This document shows, in pieces, positions 31,287 through 41,275 of a DNA stretch of 64,000 bases. A program made the translations under genes and the position numbers. The notes below the pieces were generated by a model. That model did no database searches. It was not told the origin of the DNA and was given only the letters and a program-made list of their open reading frames with translations. Every line of letters begins with the position of its first letter. Within the stretch, counting starts at the first letter, position 1. The DNA is from JAEXNA01 sp037189585 (GTDB lineage: Bacteria; Vulcanimicrobiota; Xenobia; Xenobiales; JADMJV01): assembly GCA_037189585.1 (NCBI GenBank), contig JBBCJA010000006.1, positions 1 to 64,000 on the forward strand, given 5' to 3'.

Positions 31287-33405
31287 AGCTCTTCAAGTCT
31301 CGCAATATCCCCTCGAGCGCCTCATAGTCCCGAGCTCCGATCATCCGGTCTCGATACAAAGTCGCCTCGTACACATCGGCCAGACGCAGGAGTTCTTCCC
31401 TGTTCAGACGTCTCGCCCAGTTCCTGACCGTCTCTCCTGGCTCCCGAGGCGACGTCAGAGTCTCGGCTCTCTGAAGATAGGGCTCCAGACGCGACGTACG
31501 ACGACTTTGCAGCCGCTTGCTATTCCCGCCTTGAAAAAACCCCACTCCCAGTGCGCCTAGCGCGAGTAAGATAAAAACTCTGACAGCGATTGGGGCGAAT
31601 CGCTTGACCCATTCGGGTAAGCCCAGGTAACCGAGCAGCGAGTCGAACAGCCATTTATCAGCCTTCTCTTCTCCCAGAGTCGGGGTCGGATTTTCGCCGG
31701 GAACCGGATCGAAAATTGTCCAACCCGCTCCAGGGATGTAGATCTCGACCCAGGCGTGAGCGTCCTTGGCTCGGATCTCATAAAAACCCGAGAACGGATT
31801 GTATTCGCCCGGAAGGTAGCCCGTCACGTAGCGCGCCGGCAGATTGACGCTTCGAGCCATCACGCACAAAGCCGTGGCGAACTGTTCACAGTAGCCTTGC
31901 TTTGCCTCGAACAGAAAGTGGTCGGCGGTATCGACACCTTCCGGATAGAACCCCACGTCGAGATCGTAGTCATAGTTCTGCTGAAGATACATACAAAGCG
32001 CATTGGCTTGCTCCCAGGGACCCGTTCTGTCGCCCACGATCTCGGCTGCCTTCTCCCGCACCCTGGGAGGTTGGTCTTCCGGTAGACGAAGATAGGGGAC
32101 CATGGCCATCCAGCGGGGATCGTCGAGCGGCCAAGCCTTCAAATTCTTATACTCGGAAGGAGGCACGTCGGGAACCCGGTTGAGCACCGAATAGACTAGT
32201 CCGGTCTCCAGGGCGAAGGGGGCGACCAATACCGCGGGAGAGTTGACCACGTCGCGACCCGGGCGGTGGAAAGAGTTCACCCGGTAGAGCTCGTCGGAAG
32301 GAAAGAAAAGCTGGCGCGGATACAGCGGTGTGAAGATGACGTTGGGAAGATCAACTTCACTGTAGTAGATCGTCAGGCGATCCTTCTCGCCGCTAGCCGC
32401 CTGGAAATAGTAAGGGGGCTGGCGCACCGTCATCGGACCCGGGTCGGCTAGACCCGAACGCCAACCCGTTCCGGTATACTCGGCGAAAGTCACCGCTCGA
32501 TGATATTGCCAGTCCGAGGTTCTCACTTTGAGCACCAAGCGGTTGCTCAGTTTTCCCCGCGTGTTCAAGTTGACCTCGGAATCAAATCCGAAATAGGAAT
32601 CTCCGTCCACCCGACGGGGCTTGCCGCTACGATCGCGAGCCGCGTTCCCCAATCCGGAATTGAGAATCTCGCCCGTCGAGACGTGAGCCAGGCTAAACTG
32701 TAGGTCCCAGTTCATCGGCATGGTGCGAACCGTGAGCCCTCGAAATCTCGGCATGAAAACAAAGATGACGGAGGCGGCGACAAGACAGGCGGGCAGAGCC
32801 AGGCCCAGGGTACCCCCCAACCACTTGCGGTCGAGCCGAAATTTTTCGCCTTGTACTGGTTCGAGGCCGTCTCTTTCTTCCCGAGTTCCGGGCAGGCGGT
32901 TCTCCGACCAGAAATCGAGAGCTCCCACGGCTAGAAAAAGTACGCAGAAAAGTAGAATAAAGAGCGCGAAATAAGAAGAGAAGGTCAAAACCGAGGCCAG
33001 GGCCATCAATATCAGAGCGACCAGAATAGTATAGCGAAGATCCTTTTTGGCCGGAAGGTCGAAAGAATGAAGCGTCTGCAGCCAGATCAAAAGCTCGGCC
33101 AGAGGAATACGCGGATCATAGGCCGTGAGACGAAGTCTGGTGAAAAACCAGAAGAGTAGCGCCACCATGGCGAACGACAAGAAGATCTTGATCTCGAGAT
33201 TAGCTGAGTGACGACGACGATAGCTCAGGTAGGAAGCCGCGGGAGTCAAAGTCAAGACAGCCCCCCAGTAGCCCGGCCACTCGATCTGATGAAGGGTCAA
33301 AACCAGAGCGTACATCACCAGCACGGTGACCGACACTCGGTAAAGTCCCGATTCTTCCGCCGTGGAGATATGCTTGGCCAAAAAACTTTTCCACCGGCTA
33401 AACAT
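31237..33405 (-). CDS. TgpA-type transmembrane transglutaminase-like protein (DUF3488)
   Basis: 722 residues, ATG at 33405. Several membrane helices occupy the first 200 residues. A beta-rich periplasmic part follows, then the transglutaminase core near residues 495-580: Cys in QGYCEQFATALCVMARS, His in IRAKDAHAWVEIYIP and Asp in GWTIFDPVPG. All three catalytic residues are present. A further membrane helix (about 620-640) and a cytoplasmic DUF4129-like tail complete the family layout. Its start lies within the DUF58 gene (8-nt overlap). The pair normally occurs with a MoxR ATPase, which is absent here. Confidence 0.9.
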   Translation of the reverse strand: MFSRWKSFLAKHISTAEESGLYRVSVTVLVMYALVLTLHQIEWPGYWGAVLTLTPAASYLSYRRRHSANLEIKIFLSFAMVALLFWFFTRLRLTAYDPRIPLAELLIWLQTLHSFDLPAKKDLRYTILVALILMALASVLTFSSYFALFILLFCVLFLAVGALDFWSENRLPGTREERDGLEPVQGEKFRLDRKWLGGTLGLALPACLVAASVIFVFMPRFRGLTVRTMPMNWDLQFSLAHVSTGEILNSGLGNAARDRSGKPRRVDGDSYFGFDSEVNLNTRGKLSNRLVLKVRTSDWQYHRAVTFAEYTGTGWRSGLADPGPMTVRQPPYYFQAASGEKDRLTIYYSEVDLPNVIFTPLYPRQLFFPSDELYRVNSFHRPGRDVVNSPAVLVAPFALETGLVYSVLNRVPDVPPSEYKNLKAWPLDDPRWMAMVPYLRLPEDQPPRVREKAAEIVGDRTGPWEQANALCMYLQQNYDYDLDVGFYPEGVDTADHFLFEAKQGYCEQFATALCVMARSVNLPARYVTGYLPGEYNPFSGFYEIRAKDAHAWVEIYIPGAGWTIFDPVPGENPTPTLGEEKADKWLFDSLLGYLGLPEWVKRFAPIAVRVFILLALGALGVGFFQGGNSKRLQSRRTSRLEPYLQRAETLTSPREPGETVRNWARRLNREELLRLADVYEATLYRDRMIGARDYEALEGILRDLKSSTVGTPRARGSLGKGT

Positions 33406-34588
33406 CGCTCGTGACCTCCATCGCGTGTCCCTCCTCGAGCTCGACGCTCCTCAAGGGATAGGCGGCGAATTCCTCCGGCGAGCCGGAGGTGAGTAGGAGA
33501 GTTTGTCCCAAGCCGCGCCACAACTCGGTCGGACCAAGCTCCTCGGCCGACTTCGCCGCCACGACCAGAAACGGCCGAACCCCACCGCTTCGCGACCCCG
33601 GCAGCCCCGATACCGCCTGCTTCACGGCTTCCAACCAATCGCCGATCTCCTGGTCCCCACGCTGGACTTTGGCCAGGGCCAGAAACTGATCGTCCCATCG
33701 GGTCAGTCTGCTCCAACCTGAATCCGTGGTAATCATCAGGGTGCTCTGAGTTCCCGCTCGGTGAGCCGACCATAGCAACGAAGCCGTCAAAGTCACGGCA
33801 TTCTCGAAATCTTCCTCTCCACTTTGGTCGCTCCGCCCGCTGGTGTCCAAGAAGAGAAGGCCGAGTTGCCTGGAGGGGGCATGGTACTCCCGTACCATCA
33901 GGGTGGTCCCTCCGGTCTTGGCGCTCGACTTCCAGTGAACCATCCTCAGGTCGTCACCGGCTCGATAGTCGCGAAGCGAACGTAGAGAGCGGCTATCTCC
34001 TTTGGAGCGGGGCGAGACGAACTCGGTCAGAATTCCGGCCAATCGAGACCGTCGCCGAGCCGAGCTCAACGTTACCAGCCGGGGAAAAACAAGAAAAGGC
34101 TCTCCGTCCGGACAGACGTGCTCGGCCATGAAGAGACCAAAAGGCGCCCCAAAACGAAGCCGGCTTCCTCTCAGGACGTGCTCACCGCGACGCGCCGGAA
34201 GCAAAGTGTACTCCGTGGAAACTCCTGCTCCGGCGGCGAGCTTCGGGACGACCCAACGGAAATCACGGTCTTCCCGCGACCACTCGTTCGCCGGTTCCAC
34301 CACCAGAACCTCACGCACCACGCTCTTGCCAACATTGGTTAAAGTGATCCTCACCACCAGTGGAAGGCCTCGCTGAATAGCGCTCACGATCTCTTTTTTC
34401 AGAACAACCGATCGAGCGGCGCGACGGGGCGGCAGCCAGGACAACGCCAGCAGTCCCAACAAAAACGCGCTCAAGAGAAAGAGCCACCCACTCTGTGTGT
34501 TGGTGGCGATAAGAAAGTAGAAGCCGGCGAGAAAGAGTAGCACGAACTCTTTCCCAAACCGACCAGGCCGGAACGGAGAACCTTTCAC
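33398..34588 (-). CDS. DUF58 domain-containing membrane protein
   Basis: Start taken as GTG 34588 (VKGSPFRPGRFG, 396 residues), 14 residues before the first membrane helix (EFVLLFLAGFYFLIATNTQ). A longer frame reaches GTG 34696 but would run into the leader of the divergent TPR gene. Two adjacent helices precede a beta domain. The DUF58 signature is RDYRAGDDLRMVHWKSSAK, followed by a vWA-like segment LGLLFLDTSGRSD with a partial MIDAS-type D-x-S-x-x-S. In other bacteria DUF58 and TgpA proteins act with MoxR in envelope assembly. The start choice is uncertain. Confidence 0.85.
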   Translation of the reverse strand: MKGSPFRPGRFGKEFVLLFLAGFYFLIATNTQSGWLFLLSAFLLGLLALSWLPPRRAARSVVLKKEIVSAIQRGLPLVVRITLTNVGKSVVREVLVVEPANEWSREDRDFRWVVPKLAAGAGVSTEYTLLPARRGEHVLRGSRLRFGAPFGLFMAEHVCPDGEPFLVFPRLVTLSSARRRSRLAGILTEFVSPRSKGDSRSLRSLRDYRAGDDLRMVHWKSSAKTGGTTLMVREYHAPSRQLGLLFLDTSGRSDQSGEEDFENAVTLTASLLWSAHRAGTQSTLMITTDSGWSRLTRWDDQFLALAKVQRGDQEIGDWLEAVKQAVSGLPGSRSGGVRPFLVVAAKSAEELGPTELWRGLGQTLLLTSGSPEEFAAYPLRSVELEEGHAMEVTSDV

Positions 34589-34718
34589 CTCCCCAGAGGA
34601 TAGCGGATAGCGCCCGGTTGGTGCAATGAGACGACTCTTCTGATGGTGAGCGAGGCCAACCAGGAATCTCTTGCCGCAAGGGCAAATCCCTGGCACCGAA
34701 ATCGGAATAGGAGCAGTT

Positions 34719-37700
34719 TTGGATCATCCAACCCACTCACAGGGGAATCTAGGCACGTTTGCTTCCAATGACGAGGTGGGTTACCACTATCGTCTAGGCA
34801 ATCAACACCTGTACGAAAACCGCCTGGATGCCGCCATCCGCGAATATCAGCGGGTGGTGCTGCTCAATCCTGGACACGTTCAAGCCCACTTCGAGATGGG
34901 GACCGCCTACTTCCGTCAGGGCAGCCTGGAGATGGCCGTGCGCGCCTGGCAAGAGGTGTGCGCTCTGGTCCCGAACTTCGTTCGCGCCCACTACAACCTC
35001 GGTCTAGCCTACGAGCGCCTGGGCAAACGCGACAAAGCCATCACCGAGCTTCAGGTCGCCCTCAAGGTGGTGCAGAACCAGAACGATTCAGCCGGTGAAC
35101 GGCGAATCCAGCAAGAGCTGGAGCGGCTTCAGGGAACGGAAGACTATCTTCGCCAGGTGCAGGCCAATCCAGCCAACGTCGATGCCCGCTTCAATCTCGG
35201 ACTGGTCTACGCTCGTCAGGGGAAGACCGAGCAAGCGATCGAGGAATTCGAAAAAACCATCGAACTCGAATCGGATCACACCGAGGCCCACTTCCAACTC
35301 GGGCAAGCCTTTTGGAAGCTTGGACACGGGGAGCGTGCCGTCGAGCGATACCGGCGCGTCCTAGAGCTCTCTCCGGAACATCATCGGGCTCACTATCATT
35401 TAGGTTTAGCTCTCTCGGCCGGCGACAACATCGCCGACGCCATCCGTCACTTCCAGGCGGCCATCGCCCTCGAGCCGATGGACTCGTACTACCACTACAG
35501 CCTGGGACGCGCCTACGCGCGGCTGGGCGATCTCGAGGCCTGCATCGCCGAGTACAAAGAAGCGATCAATCTCGACCCCAACGATCCTTACACTCACAAC
35601 AACCTGGGTTTGGCCTACTTTCAAACCGATCGCCTGGACCTTGCCATTCAGGAGTTCCACAAGGCGATCGATCTGGACCCGAACGACACTCTCGTTCACT
35701 ATCACCTGGGCCGAGTTTACAGCCGGCAAGGCCGCCTCTCGGCCGCTCGTCGCGAATTTCAGACCTCCATCTCGCTCGACCCCAACCTCCCCAAGGTCCA
35801 CTACGAAATGGGGAACGTCTTCATCCGGCTGGGCGACTTTGATGAGGCCAACGCCGAATACCAGAGAGCCATCGAGCTCGACCCCGAGATGGGTGAAGCT
35901 CACTACCGCTTGGGACTCTCCTACGTACGGCTGGACCGTATCGATCTCGCCATCAAAAGATATCAGAAAGCCCTGTCGCTTGATCCCGAGAACGCCGACT
36001 TTTACATCGCCATCGGTCAGGCCTACGCCGAACTCGACAAGCTGGATCTGGCGGTTTCTCACTACAAAAAGGCACTTTCATTCTCACCCAAGGGTAGCCA
36101 CCTTTGGTATCTGACCGGTAGCGCTCAGGCCGGAATGGGGCGAACCGAGGAGGCGGCGGAGTCTTTCGAGCGAGCGCTGGAGACCAACCCGCTCAACGGG
36201 CATGTCCGCTATTCGCTGGGCATGGCCTACCTCGAGCTTGGCCTCTACGACCGGGCCGCCGAGGAGATCCAACAAGCCGCGGCGCTGGAGCCGGAGCAGC
36301 AAGACTACCAATTCGGACTGGGTGAGATCTACGAAAAACTCAAACTCGATGAGCCAGCCGGCGATAGTTTTCGGGCCGCCATCGCCCTCTATCCCCACTG
36401 GGCCGAGGCCCATCATCGCCTGGGGATGGCGCTACGTCGCCTGGGACGCGATTCGGAAGCTCGAGACTCGCTACGGGAAGCCGCCCAACTCGACACTCGA
36501 CAATCCGTCTATTTTCACGAAGCCGCCTCGGTCGAGCGCGATCTGGGCAACTCCTCGCAAGCCGGAGAGCTGCTTCGCCGCGCGGTGGAGCTCGACGAGG
36601 GTAATCTCGAATACCTCTTGGACCTGGCCGAAGTGCAACGAGAGCTGGGCCAACTGGATGCAGCGGTGGAAAGCTATCGAGTTGCCGTCGAACTCAAGCC
36701 CCGTCGAGCCGAGACTCATTTCGAGTTAGGTTACACGCTATTTTTGGCCGATCGCCACGAGGAAGCTCGAGAGAGCTTGGCCGCCTGTTTCGGCATCGAC
36801 CCCGGACACTGCGACGCGCTCTACTATTTAGGCCGCTCGCTGATGATGCTGGGCGACTACCGCGGAGCCGAAGAGTACTTCCGTCAAGCGGCCGCCATCG
36901 AGCCCGGCCGTTGGGATATCACCGGATACCTGGGGAAAGTTCTCACCACCGACAAGATGTACACGGAGGCGGTGGACAATCTCCAAGCTTCCTTGCAGCT
37001 GGGAGCTCCCGAGGAGGAGCGTCCCGACCTTTATTATCATCTCGGTTGTGCTCTGCAGGCTCTGCACTATGTCAAACCCGCGCTCAAGGCGTTGCGCGAC
37101 GCGGAAGCCGCCGGAGCGAAAAACTCGGACATCGCCTATCGGCGTGCCCTGCTTTTGATCGACAGCCAGAGCTGGGATGAGGCCGAGCAAGAGCTGGCGG
37201 TGGCCGCCGTGCATTACCAGGATGAAGCCGAGCTCCGATACCAGCGCGGTCGTCTGTATCTTCTGCAGCACAAGGTGGAGCTGGCCTATCAGGAGACTCT
37301 GGAGGCTTTCCGGCTCCGACCGGACCGCCTGGTCATCCGCTTGCAAAAGGCGCTCTGTTCCGCTCAGGTCAACGAACCCAAGGAGGCCATCGCCGACCTC
37401 AAGGCGGTTCTCGCGGAAGTTCCCGACCTGACCAAGGCCCGCATCGAGCTCGGAAGGCTTTACAAGGCCAACGAGCAGGTGGATCTTGCCATCGAGGAAT
37501 TCCAAGCCGCCCTCGATCTCCAGCCTCACAACGTGGACCTCCATCTGGCGCTGGGCAAAGCCTACTCCGAGCGGGGCGATCATGAACTGGCCATCAAGGC
37601 TATGGAGCAGGCGGCCAAGCTCAAACCCGGCCCCGAGACAGCGGCCTTGCTGGGCGACGCGCTTTTCGGCACCAATCGGATCGACGAAGCCGAAACCCAG

Positions 37701-38420
37701 TACCGAAAAGCCCTGGGGATCTCTCCCGACAACGCTCGAGCTCAAGCCGGACTGGGCGCCGTCTTGATGCGCCGAGGCCGCTTCGAGGACTCGTTGTCCT
37801 GCTTACGCTCGGCCACCCAACTGGCTCCCAACTGGGCCAAGCCGTACGCCGACCTGGGCCTGGTATTCATGCAGTTGGGCAAGTGGGACGAAGCCGCTCA
37901 ATCTTACGATGAAGCCTCTCAGTTGGAGCCGAAGAACCCGGACCATCCCGCCAAGCTGGGGCTGGTGGCCTTTCGCTTGGGAGATTTCGAAAAAGCCATC
38001 AAGGTTCTCAATCGAGCCGTCGAGATCGATCCCACCCTTTCCGATGCTCAGAGTCATCTGGGCATCGCCTACGCCGCGGCCGGCCACCTCGACGAGGCGA
38101 TCGTGGCCTATCGGAAGGCCATCACTCTCAACCCTCTCGACCCGAAGACCCATTACAACCTTGGAGTAGCCTACTCCAAAAAGAGGCAGTGGGACCAAGT
38201 GATCGAGAGCTACCGACGCTGTTTGGACCTCGACCCCGAGGATCTCAACGCACGTTACAACATCGCCCTGATCTACGAGAGGATGCGAATGCCCGAAGAG
38301 GGCATTGAACAGCTCAAGGCGGGGTATCAAGTGGCCCAACAAAAGAGGTCCACTGCCTTTCATCAAAAATTTGCCCATGAGTTGCAGCGACTTGGGGTCG
38401 CCATCGGAGGAGGAGAATAA
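34719..38420 (+). CDS. Giant TPR protein, about 35 repeats
   Basis: 1233 residues from TTG 34719, chosen for the AGGAG 5 nt upstream; an in-frame start at 34671 has no such site. Almost the whole protein is consecutive 34-residue tetratricopeptide repeats, such as AHYNLGLAYERLGKRDKAIT and VHYHLGRVYSRQGRLSAARR, usually ending in L/I-x-P. Length divided by 34 allows about three dozen. There is no signal peptide or membrane helix. It should form a long superhelical scaffold that binds other proteins. It lies 6 nt before the Roadblock-like gene, so that gene's product is a likely partner. Confidence 0.9.
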   Translation: MDHPTHSQGNLGTFASNDEVGYHYRLGNQHLYENRLDAAIREYQRVVLLNPGHVQAHFEMGTAYFRQGSLEMAVRAWQEVCALVPNFVRAHYNLGLAYERLGKRDKAITELQVALKVVQNQNDSAGERRIQQELERLQGTEDYLRQVQANPANVDARFNLGLVYARQGKTEQAIEEFEKTIELESDHTEAHFQLGQAFWKLGHGERAVERYRRVLELSPEHHRAHYHLGLALSAGDNIADAIRHFQAAIALEPMDSYYHYSLGRAYARLGDLEACIAEYKEAINLDPNDPYTHNNLGLAYFQTDRLDLAIQEFHKAIDLDPNDTLVHYHLGRVYSRQGRLSAARREFQTSISLDPNLPKVHYEMGNVFIRLGDFDEANAEYQRAIELDPEMGEAHYRLGLSYVRLDRIDLAIKRYQKALSLDPENADFYIAIGQAYAELDKLDLAVSHYKKALSFSPKGSHLWYLTGSAQAGMGRTEEAAESFERALETNPLNGHVRYSLGMAYLELGLYDRAAEEIQQAAALEPEQQDYQFGLGEIYEKLKLDEPAGDSFRAAIALYPHWAEAHHRLGMALRRLGRDSEARDSLREAAQLDTRQSVYFHEAASVERDLGNSSQAGELLRRAVELDEGNLEYLLDLAEVQRELGQLDAAVESYRVAVELKPRRAETHFELGYTLFLADRHEEARESLAACFGIDPGHCDALYYLGRSLMMLGDYRGAEEYFRQAAAIEPGRWDITGYLGKVLTTDKMYTEAVDNLQASLQLGAPEEERPDLYYHLGCALQALHYVKPALKALRDAEAAGAKNSDIAYRRALLLIDSQSWDEAEQELAVAAVHYQDEAELRYQRGRLYLLQHKVELAYQETLEAFRLRPDRLVIRLQKALCSAQVNEPKEAIADLKAVLAEVPDLTKARIELGRLYKANEQVDLAIEEFQAALDLQPHNVDLHLALGKAYSERGDHELAIKAMEQAAKLKPGPETAALLGDALFGTNRIDEAETQYRKALGISPDNARAQAGLGAVLMRRGRFEDSLSCLRSATQLAPNWAKPYADLGLVFMQLGKWDEAAQSYDEASQLEPKNPDHPAKLGLVAFRLGDFEKAIKVLNRAVEIDPTLSDAQSHLGIAYAAAGHLDEAIVAYRKAITLNPLDPKTHYNLGVAYSKKRQWDQVIESYRRCLDLDPEDLNARYNIALIYERMRMPEEGIEQLKAGYQVAQQKRSTAFHQKFAHELQRLGVAIGGGE

Positions 38421-38426
38421 ATTCAC

Positions 38427-40853
38427 ATGCAGGTCCTTCGCGAAGTATTGCGCGTCCGAATCGGCCAGGAGCTAGAGCGAGAGCTGTGGCATCGTCTCAA
38501 AGGCCTATATAAACCCCTGGTCAGCGATGTGCCCGGTGAGTTTCGCCGCCAGTTAACCCTGGAAGCGTTAGACGCGGGCAAGGGGGGCGAACTGTTCCTC
38601 GGCAATGAAAACGATATCTTCTTCTACTGGGTCTCGCCCGAAAGAGATTCCATCGAGGCCGGAGTCATCTACTCCGAAGAGGCCCCTATCGAGCCTTTCG
38701 AGGAGTTTCGCTCTTCCATCGCCTCGGTGGTGGACGCCTGGCGTTGGACCCCCATGTCGGTTCTTTCTCGCCGCTTTCGGCTGGTGGCCGAAGAGTCGGA
38801 CCCGTTCCCCGTGGCCAAAGGCCAGCTGGAAGCGGCCCGAGTTCTCACCGCCCCCTCTTGCCGCGAGCTTCTTCACACTGTAGCCGAGCAGCCCGGGCTC
38901 ATGCTGAGCAAGTTCGCCAACGGACGTGAGGAGGAGCTGAGCGTCCATGTTGACGGCTTGGTCCAACAAGGCCTATTGGAGCGGGAATTCGAAGTGTTCG
39001 ACCGCGACACCGGTCGAGAGCTGGCCCGCTTCCCCAACTTCGAAGCACTCCAGGACGCCGCCGAGCGGGGGTTTCGCAGCCCCTTCTCCAACCGATTGAT
39101 CTCCGAGGAGAGGGTCGACCAACTACTGCGCCCCACGCCGCTCGGGAAACGACTGGCCCACCGGAATCTCTGGCTGGCCCTGTCGCTGGCCGAGGCGCTT
39201 TCTCATCACGGCGTGTCGGAGAAAAGCCTGCGCTGGTCCTTAGAAAACGACTACGAGACGGTGGATCTCTTCGCCATCTACGAGGGCTCCGTCTTCATGT
39301 TCGAGGTCCAAGAAGACGAAGTGACACCCGACAAAGCCTTTCGCTTCGTCTCACGAGCCCGCTACTTCGAACCGGACGCCGCCTTCCTGGTCGCGCCGAC
39401 CGGTCGCAACAGCGAGGCCCAGCAAGTGATCGCACGAAGCGAGAACGGGATCGCTTTGGATCTGATCAACGATCTGGGGACCTTGGGCCAAAAGATCTCC
39501 GAAGTTCTCCACGGAACCTCATACAAGAGCGTGGAGGACATCCTGGCTCGTTTCGAGAGCCTGACCAGGATTGACGTCGGCGGCATCGTGGGCGAGCATC
39601 TTCTGGGTCCTGAACCCGAACCCGTGGACGAAGGCGGCATCGGCTCTCTTCTCAATCTCGACCTTGATCTCGATCTCGGATCGAGCGCCGACGAGGTGGT
39701 CGACAGCGCGCTGGGCTTAGACGTGGCCGAAGACTCCACTGACCTCAACGTGCCTAGCATTCCCGGGGTTGACCTTCCTCTCGACGACTTTCAGAGCGAT
39801 CTCGGGAGCCTGGGCGTTACCGCCGGAGACGACCTGGACCTGGATCTGGATCTGGACCTCGATCTGGATCTCGACCTCGATCTGGGAGATCTCGACATCG
39901 GCGGCCCTAGTTCCACACATCTGCCCGATCCTCCCGAAATCGCGGAAGCTCTCCCGATGGTCGATCCCATTGACAGTACACCCGATTTCGAGGATGTCGT
40001 GGATGAAATCCCCGATATCCCCGAAATCGAGGATATCGACGACATCGCCGAGATGCTTCCAGAGGTGGAAAGTCCGGTCGATAAACCGAGAGCCAACAAA
40101 GCCTTGGACGGCCTGGCCGAGGAGCTGAGAAGCCTCCTCGAACAACCCAGGTGGGATACCGCCGCGTTGGAAAGCCGAGTCGCTTCCGCCACCTCCGAGG
40201 AGGTCAAAGTGGTCGGACTGGTCACCGCGGAGGGCTTGGAATACACGCGCCAGGGTCAAGACGACGAAGTCTTTGAACGCGCCGCCGCCGTACATCACAC
40301 CTTCATGGAGGTTCTCGGTCGAGGCCTGGAGGAAGCCGAGCTTGGGCAGCTTCATCGTCTCGTCTTGGAAGCCGGGGACTCCGCTCTCTCGGTGACCTCG
40401 CTGCCTCAATCGCTCAGCCTTCTCGCTGTCGGTCCGAGCAGCGTGGCCGCCGACAGCCTGGGCTCGGCGGATCTTCCCGGCGAGACTGTTCTGCGCGAGG
40501 CCATCATGAAGAAGGTTCTCGACGAACTGTCGCAGGTCGAGGGTATGCTGGGCAACGTGGTCACCTTGAGTGACGGCCTGCCCATAGACATGCAAGTTCC
40601 TGACGACGTCAATCCCGAACTAGTCGGAGTGATCTTGACCCAGGCCATCGGCGATTGCGCTCAAGAGATCGAATTCCTCGGGCTTTCGCCGGTGCGACAA
40701 TACCTTCTGATCGGCCCTGAACGCAGCTACAGCGTCATGCCGATCGACGGGGAAGCCTATCTCATCTCGTTCTTGAAAACCGACGTACCTCGTGAGGTAT
40801 GGCAGAATCGCCTCAGTGGCGCTTCGGCGATGCTGTCCTCGGTTTTCGCATAG
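38427..40853 (+). CDS. 808-aa protein: winged helix, nuclease-like fold, Asp-Leu repeat and two Roadblock-like domains
   Basis: ATG at 38427, 6 nt after the TPR gene. Residues 1-140 are unassigned. Residues 145-190 look like a winged helix (RELLHTVAEQPGLMLSKF). Residues 270-345 (VDLFAIYEGSVFMFEVQEDE) resemble a PD-(D/E)xK fold, but with Gln where the catalytic Lys should be. Residues 395-565 are very acidic and include an uninterrupted Leu-Asp alternation. Residues 575-690 and 690-800 each fit a Roadblock/LC7 alpha-beta domain (EEVKVVGLVTAEGLEYTR; GNVVTLSDGLPIDM). Roadblock domains bind Ras-like GTPases such as MglA, but none is encoded nearby. Confidence 0.75.
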   Translation: MQVLREVLRVRIGQELERELWHRLKGLYKPLVSDVPGEFRRQLTLEALDAGKGGELFLGNENDIFFYWVSPERDSIEAGVIYSEEAPIEPFEEFRSSIASVVDAWRWTPMSVLSRRFRLVAEESDPFPVAKGQLEAARVLTAPSCRELLHTVAEQPGLMLSKFANGREEELSVHVDGLVQQGLLEREFEVFDRDTGRELARFPNFEALQDAAERGFRSPFSNRLISEERVDQLLRPTPLGKRLAHRNLWLALSLAEALSHHGVSEKSLRWSLENDYETVDLFAIYEGSVFMFEVQEDEVTPDKAFRFVSRARYFEPDAAFLVAPTGRNSEAQQVIARSENGIALDLINDLGTLGQKISEVLHGTSYKSVEDILARFESLTRIDVGGIVGEHLLGPEPEPVDEGGIGSLLNLDLDLDLGSSADEVVDSALGLDVAEDSTDLNVPSIPGVDLPLDDFQSDLGSLGVTAGDDLDLDLDLDLDLDLDLDLGDLDIGGPSSTHLPDPPEIAEALPMVDPIDSTPDFEDVVDEIPDIPEIEDIDDIAEMLPEVESPVDKPRANKALDGLAEELRSLLEQPRWDTAALESRVASATSEEVKVVGLVTAEGLEYTRQGQDDEVFERAAAVHHTFMEVLGRGLEEAELGQLHRLVLEAGDSALSVTSLPQSLSLLAVGPSSVAADSLGSADLPGETVLREAIMKKVLDELSQVEGMLGNVVTLSDGLPIDMQVPDDVNPELVGVILTQAIGDCAQEIEFLGLSPVRQYLLIGPERSYSVMPIDGEAYLISFLKTDVPREVWQNRLSGASAMLSSVFA
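39826..39899 (+). repeat. Leu-Asp coding microsatellite
   Basis: The codons alternate GAC/GAT with CTG/CTC, giving a run of Asp-Leu dipeptides. The 6-bp period is imperfect because synonymous codons vary, which suggests selection on the protein sequence and not simple slippage. A shorter tract of the same kind sits at 39650-39680. Confidence 0.85.
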
Positions 40854-40912
40854 TAGCAAAACATATATTAGGGGCCGCGTCGTACGGATCACGCGGAGAA
40901 AAGGGTACAGAT

Positions 40913-41260
40913 ATGGATGAGGTCCTGGAGAATCTCAACGCAATTCCGGGAGTCCAAGCTTCGTTAATCGTGGGCAAGGACGGTCTGCTGATCACGGCTT
41001 TAGGTGATGCCGAGCCGGATCCCGACTTCCTGGGTGCCGAAACGGCCGAGCTGCTACAAAGCGCCGAGTCGAGCATGCGGGACAAGTTCTCTCGAGGAGA
41101 GCTCAAGACGATCTCCCTGGAAGCTGACGACGGACATATCTTCCTACGCAGCATCAACGAGGTCACTTACCTGATGGTGCTAACCAGTAACGACATCTCC
41201 CTCGGGATGGTTCGTTATGGCTTGGAAAAGGCCGGAAAAACGCTCAAAGAGCAGCTTTAA
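40913..41260 (+). CDS. Roadblock/LC7 domain protein
   Basis: 115 residues from ATG 40913 (AAAAGGG upstream); a longer frame from 40799 overlaps the previous gene. The whole length is one Roadblock domain: LENLNAIPGVQASLIVGKDGLLI, a central helix, then a strand pair (KTISLEADDGHIFLRSI, TYLMVLTSNDISLGMVR) and a C-terminal helix. Such proteins act as regulators or GTPase-activating partners of small GTPases. The gene follows the 808-residue Roadblock-like protein by 59 nt and precedes selD by 15 nt with no terminator. Confidence 0.9.
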   Translation: MDEVLENLNAIPGVQASLIVGKDGLLITALGDAEPDPDFLGAETAELLQSAESSMRDKFSRGELKTISLEADDGHIFLRSINEVTYLMVLTSNDISLGMVRYGLEKAGKTLKEQL

Positions 41261-41275
41261 TTCAGAGCTTCGCGC

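Noticed and set aside
35400..38426. Long minus-strand ORFs opposite the TPR and Roadblock-like genes
   Set aside because: They are shadows of highly repetitive, G/C-biased coding sequence; the plus-strand products have clear domains.
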